Source: Aquibacillus koreensis (lineage in GTDB: Bacteria; Bacillota; Bacilli; Bacillales; Amphibacillaceae). From it: a stretch of DNA of 64,000 nucleotides. Where the stretch lies: the NCBI RefSeq assembly GCF_025154055.1, contig NZ_JAOALK010000027.1, positions 19,408-83,407 of the forward strand. Reading direction: 5' to 3'. Made by a program: the position numbers and the translations under genes. Of this stretch, positions 1 to 8,505 are shown piece by piece. Numbering within the stretch: the stretch's first letter is position 1; each line of letters starts with the position of its first letter. Under the pieces are notes generated by a model, which made no database searches, was not told the DNA's origin, and worked only from the letters and a program-made list of their open reading frames with translations.

Positions 1-230
1 TTGATCCACTCCAAATTCCGAGTGTGCTTGTCCATAGTCATGCCCCGTTCAACTGGGGGAAAGACCCTGCGGAGGCCGTGCATAACGCGGTTGTTCTAGA
101 AGAAGTAGCAAAAATGAATTATCATGCTTATCAAATTAACCCGGATATCGGACCGATGGATCAAAAATTACTAGACAAACACTATTTAAGAAAACATGGT
201 GCAAACGCTTATTACGGCCAGAAAAAATAA
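1..230 (+). CDS. araD: L-ribulose-5-phosphate 4-epimerase, C-terminal part (cut by window start)
   Basis: Last 75 or so residues of the class II aldolase-like epimerase that converts L-ribulose 5-phosphate to D-xylulose 5-phosphate, the third step of L-arabinose breakdown. The frame is open from base 3. The [14 protein letters not shown] stretch holds the C-terminal zinc-binding histidine of the family, and the tail [18 protein letters not shown] is the typical AraD ending. The absence of a start is due to the window edge, not truncation. It lies 25 bp upstream of araA on the same strand, so both are in one ara operon in the order araD-araA. Confidence 0.95.
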   Translation, partial: DPLQIPSVLVHSHAPFNWGKDPAEAVHNAVVLEEVAKMNYHAYQINPDIGPMDQKLLDKHYLRKHGANAYYGQKK

Positions 231-255
231 TTAAAAATCCTAGGAGGAATAAAAC

Positions 256-1743
256 ATGTTAAAAACAAAGCCTTATGAATTTTGGTTCGTTACAGGTAGT
301 CAAAACCTTTACGGCGAAGAACCATTACGCCAAGTGGCAAACAACTCTAAAGAAGTGGTAGCTGGATTAAATAAAGATGGAGATCTTCCTTTTCCAATCG
401 TATTCAAATCTGTTGTTAAAACAGCAGATGAAATTAAAAATCTAGCAATCGAAGCAAATACAAATGAAAATTGTGCGGGGTTAATCACGTGGATGCACAC
501 GTTTTCCCCTGCAAAAATGTGGATCGCAGGACTAACTGCTTTGCAAAAGCCACTCCTTCACTTGCACACACAATTTAACCGTGATATTCCTTGGGGCGAG
601 ATCGATATGGATTTCATGAACTTAAACCAAGCAGCACATGGTGACAGAGAATACGGCTTTATCGGAACACGTATGGATGTTTCTAGAAAAGTAATCGTAG
701 GACATTGGCAAAATAAAGATGTTACAGCAAAGGTAGCTAGTTGGATGAAAACGGCTGTTGGTGTAACGGAAGGTCCAAACATTCGTGTTGCTCGTTTTGG
801 GGATAACATGCGAAACGTTGCTGTTACCGATGGGGATAAAATCGAAGCTCAAATTAAGTTTGGCTGGACAGTTGACTACTATGGTATCGGTGATTTAGTT
901 GCCGAAATGAAAGAAGTAACGGATGCGGAACTAGATGCACTTTACAAAGAATATAGTGAATTATATGAGCTACCGGCAGAAGCTAGTGAGTCAGGTCCAG
1001 TGAGAGACTCGATCCTTGAGCAAGGCCGTATCGAGTTAGCGTTAAAATCATTCTTATCAAAAGGAAATTACAATGCTTTCACGACTAACTTTGAAGACCT
1101 GCACGGCATGAAGCAACTTCCGGGGCTAGCAGCACAACGCCTCATGGCAGAAGGCTATGGTTTTGCAGGTGAAGGGGATTGGAGAACTGCTGCATTACTT
1201 CGCTTGATGAAAATCATGTCTAACAACCAAGGTACTTCATTTATGGAAGATTACACGTACCACTTAGAGCCAGGTAATGAGATGGTTCTTGGTTCGCACA
1301 TGCTTGAAATTTGTCCGACTGTTTCTGCAACAAAACCAAAGATCGTTGTGAACCCACTGGGCATTGGTGGAAAAGAAGACCCAGCACGTCTTGTATTTGA
1401 CGGTCGAGGTGGAGATGCTCTTAATGCATCACTTGTAGAGATGGGTGGCCGATTCCGTCTTGTGATCAACGAAGTAAAAGCAGAGCAACCAACTAAGGAA
1501 ACACCAAACTTGCCAGTAGCAAAAGTGTTATGGAAACCACAACCATCATTAAGCGAAGCTACAGAAGCATGGATATATGCTGGTGGAGCACACCATACGG
1601 TCTTCACATTTGACGTAACAACAGAGCAACTATGCGACTTTGCTGACATGGCCAAAATAGAAGTAGTTGTAATTGATGAAGATACAAAAGTAAGACAATT
1701 CCGCAACGAGTTAAAGTGGAATGAAGCAATCTGGAGAAGATAA
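256..1743 (+). CDS. araA: L-arabinose isomerase
   Basis: Cytoplasmic, Mn-dependent isomerase of L-arabinose to L-ribulose. At 495 aa it has the normal family length. The family's metal and catalytic positions are all present: E306 in FAGEGDW, E331 in MEDYTYHL, H348 in GSHMLE and H447 in AGGAHHTVF. The ATG is preceded by TAGGAGGAATAAAAC, a strong ribosome binding site, which settles the start. It follows araD by 25 bp. The operon ends here: a full copy of the dispersed GGACGGTTCT repeat begins 2 bp after the stop and is followed by a T-run. Confidence 0.98.
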   Translation: MLKTKPYEFWFVTGSQNLYGEEPLRQVANNSKEVVAGLNKDGDLPFPIVFKSVVKTADEIKNLAIEANTNENCAGLITWMHTFSPAKMWIAGLTALQKPLLHLHTQFNRDIPWGEIDMDFMNLNQAAHGDREYGFIGTRMDVSRKVIVGHWQNKDVTAKVASWMKTAVGVTEGPNIRVARFGDNMRNVAVTDGDKIEAQIKFGWTVDYYGIGDLVAEMKEVTDAELDALYKEYSELYELPAEASESGPVRDSILEQGRIELALKSFLSKGNYNAFTTNFEDLHGMKQLPGLAAQRLMAEGYGFAGEGDWRTAALLRLMKIMSNNQGTSFMEDYTYHLEPGNEMVLGSHMLEICPTVSATKPKIVVNPLGIGGKEDPARLVFDGRGGDALNASLVEMGGRFRLVINEVKAEQPTKETPNLPVAKVLWKPQPSLSEATEAWIYAGGAHHTVFTFDVTTEQLCDFADMAKIEVVVIDEDTKVRQFRNELKWNEAIWRR

Positions 1744-1745
1744 AA

Positions 1746-1803
1746 CGTAAACACAGGGACGGTTCTCTTGTTTCCAAATGGAAACAGAGAGCCGTCTTTT
1801 TTT
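1746..1803 (+). repeat. Dispersed palindromic repeat copy 1 (full), also araA terminator
   Basis: Arms GTAAACACAGGGACGGTTCT and AGAGAGCCGTC with an inner GTTTCC/GGAAAC stem. The left outer arm is kept. The right half ends in CCGTC followed by seven or more T, so the copy can act as an intrinsic terminator for araA. Confidence 0.9.
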
Positions 1804-1946
1804 CTCCAGAACCTTTTTTGCTCATTCTCATACGATGTTAAAAGGTTTGTAAATTTTTATGCATATTTTTATTAATTTCACATGTAATCGTCCCTTTTGC
1901 TAAATAATACATGTACATCTATGGATTAAACAGGGAGTGAAGGCTA

Positions 1947-2768
1947 TTGTCTGGTGCGGGATTAACAGAGTCATACATCAGGGTTGCGAATATGGATTTG
2001 TACTGTGAATACTTATTGAATGATAAACCACCGATTTTGCTCATCCATGGATTTGCATCATCTATCTATACGTTTCGTCGGATCATTCCTTTATTGATGG
2101 AACAATTTTCTGTTATTTCGGTTGATCTACCTGGGTTTGGTAAAAGTGAAAAGTCAAATTCTTTTGTCTATAGCTTTGAAAACTACGCAAAGGTAATGCT
2201 TGAATTCATCCAAACATTTAACTTATCCAGCACGCATATCGTTGCGCATTCTATGGGCGGACAAATTGCGCTTCACATGGCACGACTGGCTCCTGAAAAA
2301 GTGAACAAGCTTATCTTGTTATGTAGTTCCGGCTATCTTAAGCGTGCAAAAAAGCTGTTGATTTATAGTTCTTATTTACCATTTTTTGATCGAATGGTGT
2401 ATTATTATATCCACAGAAAAGACGTAAAAGATTACTTGCATAATGTTTTTTTTAACAAAGAATTAATTTGTGAAGAAATGATTGATGAATTTTCTAGGCC
2501 ATTAGCAGAAAAACGGTTCTATAAATCTCTGATTCGCTTATTACGACACCGTGAAGGAGATCTATTGCCTAAACAATTACAGAAGATCGATGTACCTACA
2601 TTAATTATTTGGGGGGAGGAAGACCGTGTCGTACCACTCCATGTTGGCAAACAACTAGTGAAAGATTTACCTAACGCCCAATTAATTACGTATGAAAAAA
2701 CTGGACATTTAATCACAGAAGAAAGACCAGAACCAATTTTCCAAAACATATTAACCCATGTTATGTAG
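1947..2768 (+). CDS. Alpha/beta hydrolase
   Basis: 273-aa cytoplasmic alpha/beta-fold hydrolase. The HGF oxyanion segment is at residues 34-36, the nucleophile elbow AHSMGG places Ser102, the acid is in IIWGEEDRVVPLH, and the catalytic His is in KTGHLITEERPE near the C-terminus. The start is TTG, supported by AGGGAGTGAAGG about 7 bases upstream. It looks like a monocistronic gene, followed by a hairpin at 2793-2822. The family includes esterases, haloperoxidase-like and C-C hydrolases, and the substrate is unknown. Confidence 0.85.
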   Translation: MSGAGLTESYIRVANMDLYCEYLLNDKPPILLIHGFASSIYTFRRIIPLLMEQFSVISVDLPGFGKSEKSNSFVYSFENYAKVMLEFIQTFNLSSTHIVAHSMGGQIALHMARLAPEKVNKLILLCSSGYLKRAKKLLIYSSYLPFFDRMVYYYIHRKDVKDYLHNVFFNKELICEEMIDEFSRPLAEKRFYKSLIRLLRHREGDLLPKQLQKIDVPTLIIWGEEDRVVPLHVGKQLVKDLPNAQLITYEKTGHLITEERPEPIFQNILTHVM

Positions 2769-2792
2769 CGGGAATAATCTCTTTTGAAAAAA

Positions 2793-2822
2793 GGGAGGCA
2801 GTTATTAGCTACTGCTTCCTTA
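2793..2822. terminator. Hairpin between convergent genes
   Basis: GGGAGGCAGT pairs with ACTGCTTCCT (one G-T pair) across an 8-base loop. It lies between the convergent hydrolase and lipoprotein genes. The A-run to the left and the TT to the right suggest weak bidirectional use. Confidence 0.5.
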
Positions 2823-2842
2823 ACAAAAGAAGCACCCTAAGG

Positions 2843-3220
2843 TTACTCCCCGTAATGACGGGTAATGATTTCAAAAAATTGATCCGAATCGCCCATATCC
2901 AATGTATAGGTCGTATTCGTATTGCTCGTTTTCATAATCGTACCGGTACTCGCTTGTATCCAGAGGAAATAACTCTTTTGACCATATTCAAATTTGTATT
3001 CTGGTTCTGCTATATCAACAGTACCAGGATCTTTTGTTGCGTTTTTAACTGCTTGCAAAATAACATCGATCTCTTCTTCATCTGTTATTTCAACGGTTGT
3101 ATTAGCTTTCGTTTTCTGGAAGTTTTCCATTTCAACTATGGTAATTTTGCTCGGTGATGTACAGGCAACTAGAAAAAGTGTAATAATCACGAAAGTTGCA
3201 ATAAACCTAAATAAGCGCAT
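2843..3220 (-). CDS. Small putative lipoprotein, unknown function
   Basis: 125 aa. The N-terminus has a basic start, a hydrophobic stretch and the lipobox LVAC, so it is probably exported and lipid-anchored on the outer membrane face. The body is a small alpha/beta domain with no motif I recognise. I place the start at the ATG encoding MRLFRF because AAAGGTG lies 8 bases upstream. A GTG three codons earlier lacks a ribosome site. The next gene on the same strand (3269-3565) is close upstream and could be co-transcribed. Confidence 0.65.
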   Translation of the reverse strand: MRLFRFIATFVIITLFLVACTSPSKITIVEMENFQKTKANTTVEITDEEEIDVILQAVKNATKDPGTVDIAEPEYKFEYGQKSYFLWIQASTGTIMKTSNTNTTYTLDMGDSDQFFEIITRHYGE

Positions 3221-3268
3221 GAGATACACACCTTTGTCATTTATTTTCCTACTTCTGATTAACTCCTG

Positions 3269-3565
3269 CTAGTTTAACAAAAAATGTAGAATCGGGGGTG
3301 AAAGTAATAGTAGGATAGCACTTAATAATAGCGTTTTTGATACCACGCCGGGAAGTTTTTCTCTACCTTTTCCTGTGTACCATCCACTGAATTGGAGTTT
3401 ATTTCTATACAAAACAAAGATGAAGATAAATACGCCGAACATAGATATCCATCCATATTTGTCCGTATCAATACCGATACTTGTATATATTGCATGCGGA
3501 ATTCCATCCAAGACTGTTCCAAGGATCGCAATGATAAAAATTATTCTGAGTAATTCTAAAATCAC
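3269..3565 (-). CDS. Small three-helix membrane protein, unknown
   Basis: About 98 aa if started at GTG 3565, which has GGGGGAGAGG roughly 9 bases upstream. A TTG at 3610 would add 15 polar residues but lacks a ribosome site. Hydrophobic segments lie near the N-terminus, in the middle (ISMFGVFIFIFVLY) and at the C-terminus (LLLSAILLLLSPPI), separated by a basic YRNKLQ..GKGREK loop. The family is not recognised. It sits upstream of the lipoprotein gene on the same strand. Confidence 0.55.
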   Translation of the reverse strand: MILELLRIIFIIAILGTVLDGIPHAIYTSIGIDTDKYGWISMFGVFIFIFVLYRNKLQFSGWYTGKGREKLPGVVSKTLLLSAILLLLSPPILHFLLN

Positions 3566-3925
3566 GCTCAAAGACCTCTCCCCCTGTTCGTTAAAGTTAC
3601 CCGTAGACAAAAAAAATATCCATTACTATTTTAACATAAAAATCCAATTATCATTGTTTATCAATCGCTATTAGGAAAGCAAAAAGCATCATATCTGTAC
3701 ACGGTAGTTTTTGCGATTGTGTTTGTGGATGATCTGTTTCTATTTTCTAGCCTTCTTTATTAAAATATAATTCGCGGTAAGGCTGTATCATAATGTAAAA
3801 CGTAAACAGGAGAACCGTCCCCATGTTTCCAATTCTATTAGTATGGTAAAATTAATAGGGTGATAGTTTAGTGATTATAAATAGAGTAATGGTGGTAAAA
3901 TACATGTATTAGGAAGTGAATCTTT
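3566..3925. other. Divergent intergenic region before mnmH
   Basis: 360 bp between divergent genes. It contains one half-copy of the dispersed repeat at 3799-3830. No RNA gene or convincing small gene was found. It must hold promoters for both sides, but no box pair is clear enough to report. Confidence 0.5.
3799..3830 (-). repeat. Dispersed repeat copy 2 (half)
   Basis: CGTAAACAGGAGAACCGTCCCCATGTTTCC. Only one half of the unit is present, flanked by arm-like ends, upstream of mnmH rather than at a gene end. Confidence 0.85.
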
Positions 3926-4993
3926 ATGTTTAAAGATATTGCTCTCGAAGATCTTTTTTGTCTTAAGAATGAAGCAAACCATACGCTTGTTGATGTTCGT
4001 TCGCCAAAGGAATTTATGGAAACGACGATTCCAGGGAGTATCAATGTCCCGATCTTTGACGATGAGGAACGCGCGGAGGTTGGTACGCTTTATAAGCAAA
4101 AAGGGCAAGAAGAAGCAAAAGAACGTGGCCTAGAAATTTTTTCTGCAAAATTGCCTGGGTTTATTACAACATGTAAGCAATTGGGCACACCACTAACCGT
4201 ATTTTGTTGGCGTGGTGGGATGCGTAGCAAGACGGCTGCGACTGTTTTGGATTTAATGGGTATGGAAGTGAATCGCTTATCTGGCGGGATCCGTGCTTAT
4301 CGCCAGTGGGTAGTTGATACGTTGGAAAAAGAGGAATGTAATCCTGAACTGCTTGTGTTAAATGGATACACGGGAGCGGGAAAAACATTGATCCTACACG
4401 AACTAATGAAAAGGCAGTACCCGGTGATTGATTTAGAAGGGATGGCCCAACATCGAGGATCTATCTTTGGTCAAATAGGAATTAACCCAAGTAATCAGAA
4501 AAATTTTGAATCCCAACTTGTACAAAAGTTGATTGAGTATAAAGAACATCCCTATGTATTTATTGAGGGGGAAAGCAAACGAATTGGTAAAGCAACTGTT
4601 CCAGATTTTCTTATGAATAAAAAAGAAAAAAGTATGCAGATTTTCATTGATATGCCGTTAGAGACCCGTGTTGAACATATTCTTGAAGCATACCATCCGT
4701 GGGAATATCCGGAGAAATTTATCGATGCATTTCAGATCATTAAGAAACGCATCCATACGCCTGTTGCTAAAGAGATTGAGCACGATTTACGAACAGGAAA
4801 CTATCGTCACGCGGTTGCATTGTTATTAACTTATTATTATGATCCAAAATATAATCACAGCACAAGTCATCCAAATGCTAAATCATTGCACATTCAAGCA
4901 GAAACGATCGAGGAAGCTGTTGAGAAAATAGAAAACGTAGTTGGAGATATTTTTCCGTTAAAGAATAAATTGCGCGAAACACTCCATCATTAA
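3926..4993 (+). CDS. mnmH: tRNA 2-selenouridine(34) synthase
   Basis: Also called SelU or YbbB. It replaces the 2-thio group of the wobble uridine (through an S-geranyl intermediate) by selenium from selenophosphate. At 355 aa it matches the family. The N-terminal rhodanese domain (residues 10-135) carries the catalytic cysteine C94 in VFCWRGGMRSK, and the C-terminal part has the P-loop GYTGAGKT at 147-154. The ATG is preceded by AGGAAGTGAATCTTT. No selD or selenocysteine gene is in the window, so selenium supply cannot be judged here. It is probably monocistronic or followed by the MscS gene 33 bp downstream. Confidence 0.95.
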   Translation: MFKDIALEDLFCLKNEANHTLVDVRSPKEFMETTIPGSINVPIFDDEERAEVGTLYKQKGQEEAKERGLEIFSAKLPGFITTCKQLGTPLTVFCWRGGMRSKTAATVLDLMGMEVNRLSGGIRAYRQWVVDTLEKEECNPELLVLNGYTGAGKTLILHELMKRQYPVIDLEGMAQHRGSIFGQIGINPSNQKNFESQLVQKLIEYKEHPYVFIEGESKRIGKATVPDFLMNKKEKSMQIFIDMPLETRVEHILEAYHPWEYPEKFIDAFQIIKKRIHTPVAKEIEHDLRTGNYRHAVALLLTYYYDPKYNHSTSHPNAKSLHIQAETIEEAVEKIENVVGDIFPLKNKLRETLHH

Positions 4994-5026
4994 GCGTGTT
5001 ATCATCATTAGAATGGGAGGGAGCAA

Positions 5027-6262
5027 ATGAAGTACATAGAAGATTGGTTGGTACAATATGATATGTCTGCTACTTGGGCAGGTTATCTTGCCAATATCAT
5101 TATGATCCTTTTAATAGGAATCATCTGTATTATTGCAAATTTTATTACGAAAAAAGTCGTGATCAGAGTCATTAGCCATTATGTGAAAAGAAACAAATTC
5201 ACATGGGACGATATTTTGTTGGAAAGAAAAGTGTTTCATAAGCTTTCTCATATTGTTCCGGCAATTATTATAATCGTATTTGCCACCACCACCACCTTTT
5301 TTTCAGGTTATAACGAAATAATTGAAAGAGGGGCAATCATCTATATCATCATGGCAGGTTTGATGGTGATCTTTAGCTTACTAAATGCAATTAACGATAT
5401 CTATCAAACGTTTGAGATTGCGAAGTTAAGACCAATTAAAGGATATCTACAGGTAGCTAATATTATTGTCATTATTGTAGGGGTAGTCTTGGTCATCTCT
5501 ATCCTAGTGGGAGAAAGTCCGTTTATTTTGCTGAGCGGAATTGGTGCCCTTTCTGCAGTGATCTTGTTGATTTTTAAAGATTCGATCTTAGGTCTCGTTG
5601 CAGGGATTCAATTGGCGGCGAATGATATGGTCCGTGTCGGTGACTGGATTGAAATGCCTAAATATGGCGCTGATGGAGACATTATTGATATTTCACTTGT
5701 CACGGTGAAAGTACAAAACTGGGACAAAACGATTACAACAATCCCAAGTTATGCGCTTGTATCCGATTCGTTTATTAACTGGCGAGGGATGCAAGACGCT
5801 GGTGGCCGACGTATCATGCGATCTTTATTTATTGATAAAAGTAGTATTACTTTTTTATCGAAGGACATGATTGAAAGCCTGAAAAGTATCCACTATTTGT
5901 CTGAATATCTTCTTGAAAAAGAAGAAGAAATTGAGGCTTACAATACAAGGCATGATATAAATGATAGTAATACCGTAAATCGACGTTCACTTACGAACAT
6001 CGGTGTGTTCAGGGCCTACATTCAAAAATATCTTGAGCACCATCCGCAAATTAAACAAGACATGACCTTAATGGTTAGGCAGCTTGCGCCAACAGAACAC
6101 GGGTTGCCGCTTGAGATATATGCTTTTACCAATGATATTAGGTGGCATATCTATGAAGGGATCCAATCCGATATCTTTGACCACCTGTTTGCCGTCGCAC
6201 CAGAATTCGGCATTCGCCTATTCCAAAACCCATCCGGCAACGACTTTAGAAACTTAACGTGA
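5027..6262 (+). CDS. Mechanosensitive channel of the MscS family, YbdG type
   Basis: 411-aa inner-membrane protein of YbdG length, larger than plain MscS. Four or five hydrophobic segments lie in residues 18-175. The pore-lining helix and beta domain start follow (LSGIGALSAVILLIFKDSILGLVAGIQLAANDMVRVGDWIEM), with the family's GALSA, FKDSILGLVAG and GDWIE signatures. A cytoplasmic domain fills the rest. The channel would relieve hypo-osmotic pressure. The ribosome site GGGAGGGAGCAA precedes ATG. The TGA stop lies inside the outer arm (ACGTGAAC) of a dispersed repeat. Confidence 0.92.
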   Translation: MKYIEDWLVQYDMSATWAGYLANIIMILLIGIICIIANFITKKVVIRVISHYVKRNKFTWDDILLERKVFHKLSHIVPAIIIIVFATTTTFFSGYNEIIERGAIIYIIMAGLMVIFSLLNAINDIYQTFEIAKLRPIKGYLQVANIIVIIVGVVLVISILVGESPFILLSGIGALSAVILLIFKDSILGLVAGIQLAANDMVRVGDWIEMPKYGADGDIIDISLVTVKVQNWDKTITTIPSYALVSDSFINWRGMQDAGGRRIMRSLFIDKSSITFLSKDMIESLKSIHYLSEYLLEKEEEIEAYNTRHDINDSNTVNRRSLTNIGVFRAYIQKYLEHHPQIKQDMTLMVRQLAPTEHGLPLEIYAFTNDIRWHIYEGIQSDIFDHLFAVAPEFGIRLFQNPSGNDFRNLT

Positions 6263-6315
6263 ACATAGGGACGGTTCTTGTGTTTCCATTTTGGAAACAC
6301 GAGAACCGTCTTTTG
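6256..6315. repeat. Dispersed repeat copy 3 (full)
   Basis: Arms AACGTGAACATAGGGACGGTTCT and AGAACCGTC, inner stem TTGTGTTTCC/GGAAACACGA. The TGA of the preceding MscS gene lies in its left arm. TTTTG follows the right arm, so it can serve as terminator. Confidence 0.9.
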
Positions 6316-6418
6316 TTTATGTAGTTCGTATTAAGTTATGGAATCATTCAACCACATTGTAAAGAAATGTTAAAATGTAAACAAAGGTGAAATACAAGAT
6401 AAGGAAAAGAGTGGTGAG

Positions 6419-6738
6419 ATGAAGAGAATTACTTTTTCTTTTGTCTATTCTAAGTCTTGGCTGTTCTTCTAATCAGGATGAACTAAGGAATTTTTATTGA
6501 ATCATATAATAATCATGCGAAGGAGCTTTAATCTGTTGATCTGCTAGACAATGAGGATGTGCAACAAAAAGAAGATTATAATTATCTGCATAAATCATAT
6601 TTGTACACGATTGGAGCATATCATCACGAAGATGATCTTAGTATTGAACTTGCTATTGAACAGGACCAGTTTTTTAAAGGGGCAGGTTATGATAGTTCAT
6701 TAGTTATCGCTACTGTATTAGGAATAGAGGTGAAATAA
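6419..6738 (+). pseudogene. Broken small lipoprotein gene
   Basis: Pieces of one protein lie in different frames. Starting at ATG 6419 the frame hits a stop after 16 codons. The adjacent frame then gives a lipobox LSLGCSSNQDE, shifts again at the T-run near 6492 (NFIESYNNHAKEL), meets TAA, and finally runs open as VDLLDNEDVQQKEDYNYLHK to GIEVK at 6738. At least two frameshifts and one stop are needed to explain this. The last fragment stops 3 bp before the next gene, which implies former co-translation with the membrane protein at 6742. Confidence 0.6.
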
Positions 6739-6741
6739 TAA

Positions 6742-7341
6742 ATGTCATATTTATCGGGTTTCTTTAGAGTATTGATTATCCTTTTGCTTTTATATGCTTA
6801 TCACATGATCATAAGCAATCTCGATTTTATTCAAAGTACAGTTGTATATCTCCTATTATTTGCAATTGTATTAATTGTAGCTTTTTGGATCGCAAATAAA
6901 CTAGATCTATCAATAGACGTAGTTCGATTTCCAATACTAATCCGAATTATTGTGAGTTGTCTCATCATCCTGTTTTTCTGTTACTCGTTCTTTACTACTC
7001 ATTTCTATACAGATAAACAGTTGATCGAGACCGGATTAGAAAAAATAGAAATGTATTATCAGTTGAATCAAGTTAACTTTACCGATGAAGAACGACAAGA
7101 ACTACTAGATTCTATATTTCATGAGCAGTTTGGCTATTCTGTGCAGTTACTCGGAAAATATCCAGAAGCCGAGTTAGTGGAAGCAAATGCACTCAATATA
7201 ACCCGGAACTTCTACCAATATAACCTGCTAGTAAAAGTGGAATTATCTGAGGGAGGCCACAAGTGGACGGAGAAATATATGCTGATATTGGAAAGGGACG
7301 GGTTTACATTTAAATTGAATGGGATGTCCTATGTTGATTAA
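6742..7341 (+). CDS. Membrane protein of unknown function
   Basis: 199 aa. Three hydrophobic helices (about residues 5-25, 32-52 and 66-86) are followed by a soluble C-terminal domain of about 110 residues rich in charged and aromatic residues. The start follows the broken lipoprotein frame by 3 bp (GAGGTGAAATAATAA then ATG), so the two were probably one operon. No known domain is recognised. An intrinsic terminator follows at 7401-7427. Confidence 0.65.
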   Translation: MSYLSGFFRVLIILLLLYAYHMIISNLDFIQSTVVYLLLFAIVLIVAFWIANKLDLSIDVVRFPILIRIIVSCLIILFFCYSFFTTHFYTDKQLIETGLEKIEMYYQLNQVNFTDEERQELLDSIFHEQFGYSVQLLGKYPEAELVEANALNITRNFYQYNLLVKVELSEGGHKWTEKYMLILERDGFTFKLNGMSYVD

Positions 7342-7400
7342 GCTTATGCGACGAAATGATCATATTAATAAATTCCTTAAAAACATTACAGTTAGTTAGT

Positions 7401-7427
7401 AAAACGCTCATCCTGAGCGTTTTTTCT
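7401..7427 (+). terminator. Intrinsic terminator
   Basis: AACGCTCA-TCC-TGAGCGTT followed by TTTTTC. Perfect 8-bp stem plus T-run, 60 bp after the membrane protein gene. Confidence 0.9.
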
Positions 7428-7468
7428 TTCTATTTATGTGATGACATGAATCTAAAATGAACGTTATC

Positions 7469-7531
7469 ATTACATGTAATCAATAAAAAAATGTTAATAA
7501 ACAGTAATAATTTATTGTTAAACAATAAATT
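7469..7531. promoter_or_regulatory. Two palindromes upstream of the DUF817 gene
   Basis: ATTACATGTAAT (7469-7480) is a perfect 12-bp palindrome. AATTTATTGTT-A-AACAATAAATT (7509-7531) is a perfect 11-bp inverted repeat. Both lie 95-157 bp upstream of the ribosome site of the next gene. They may be operators or cruciform-prone AT sequence. The regulator is unknown. Confidence 0.4.
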
Positions 7532-7625
7532 GAATGTTATGCTTTAAACAAATAATCATGTGCGTATCGAGAAAACACGGAGTAAGAAAAATTCATTGTT
7601 TTGTTTTATAAAAAGGAGGTTAAGC

Positions 7626-8444
7626 ATGAGTACATCTGTTCATGCAAATGTTCAAAAGAAAACGTCAAAGGCTAAAGTAATGCGGCCACTATCACAACTC
7701 GTGCACTTTGGGTGGGAGCAGGCCCTTTCTTGTATTTTTCCTGTCGTAATCTTTACTTCTTTAGCTATTACAAAAATAGTTCCTCTTCCATTTCTCCCAC
7801 GTTATGATTGGCTCCTGATCATCTGTCTATTGATGCAATGGATAATGGTTCGTTCAGGACTTGAAACCCGAGATGAATTAAAGGTAATCACCTTGTTCCA
7901 CCTTATAGGGCTTGGGCTTGAACTGTTTAAGGTGCACATGGGATCTTGGTCTTATCCCGAAGAAGGGTATTCAAAAGTTTTGGGTGTGCCGTTGTATAGT
8001 GGATTCATGTATGCGAGTGTTGCCAGTTATCTTTGTCAGGCGTGGAGAAGGCTTGAGGTGGAACTAGTAAAGTGGCCGCCATTCTTAGTCGTTGTTCCTC
8101 TTGCAACGGCGATTTACTTGAATTTTTTCACTCATCATTATTGGATGGATGTTCGATGGATTTTATCTGGGCTTGTCATTATCGTTTTTTGGCAATCATG
8201 GGTTACTTATGAGGTCAATGGGTCACGTTACCGAATGCCTATTGCATTTTCATTTGTGCTTATTGGTTTCTTTATCTGGATTGCAGAAAATATCGCTACT
8301 TATTTTAAGGCTTGGGAATATCCAAACCAAACGGAAGCATGGAGTCTTGTCCATTTGGGGAAAGTAAGTTCATGGCTTTTGCTCGTGATTGTAAGCTTTC
8401 TTATCGTCGCAACACTAAAGCGGGTCAAGGGAAAGCAAATGTGA
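7626..8444 (+). CDS. DUF817 family integral membrane protein (YoaT-like)
   Basis: 272 aa, mostly hydrophobic, with about eight membrane segments. Conserved stretches such as HFGWEQALSCIFPV, LFHLIGLGLELFKVHMGSWSYPE and the C-terminal WIAENIATYFKAWEYPNQ mark the DUF817 family, to which B. subtilis YoaT belongs. Function is not established. The start at 7626 is set by AAAAGGAGGTTAAGC. An earlier in-frame GTG at 7560 has no ribosome site. The TGA stop falls inside a dispersed repeat (TGTGAACAGG), which fills the gap to the convergent xylanase gene. Confidence 0.85.
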   Translation: MSTSVHANVQKKTSKAKVMRPLSQLVHFGWEQALSCIFPVVIFTSLAITKIVPLPFLPRYDWLLIICLLMQWIMVRSGLETRDELKVITLFHLIGLGLELFKVHMGSWSYPEEGYSKVLGVPLYSGFMYASVASYLCQAWRRLEVELVKWPPFLVVVPLATAIYLNFFTHHYWMDVRWILSGLVIIVFWQSWVTYEVNGSRYRMPIAFSFVLIGFFIWIAENIATYFKAWEYPNQTEAWSLVHLGKVSSWLLLVIVSFLIVATLKRVKGKQM

Positions 8445-8505
8445 ACAGGGGGACGGTTCTTCCGTTTCCAAAAATGGAAACAGGAGAACCGTCCCTGTGT
8501 TTACA
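8441..8505. repeat. Dispersed repeat copy 4 (full), between convergent genes
   Basis: GTGAACAGGGGGACGGTTCT, inner TCCGTTTCC/GGAAACAGGA, AGAACCGTCCCTGTGTTTAC. It fills the 61-bp gap between the DUF817 and xylanase stop codons and supplies the TGA of the former. Confidence 0.93.

Noticed and set aside
52..230. araD as a truncated gene
   Set aside because: The frame is open to the first bases of the window. The missing N-terminus is simply outside it.
1251..1754. Open frame antisense to araA
   Set aside because: Shadow of the araA codon structure. No ribosome site and no recognisable protein features.
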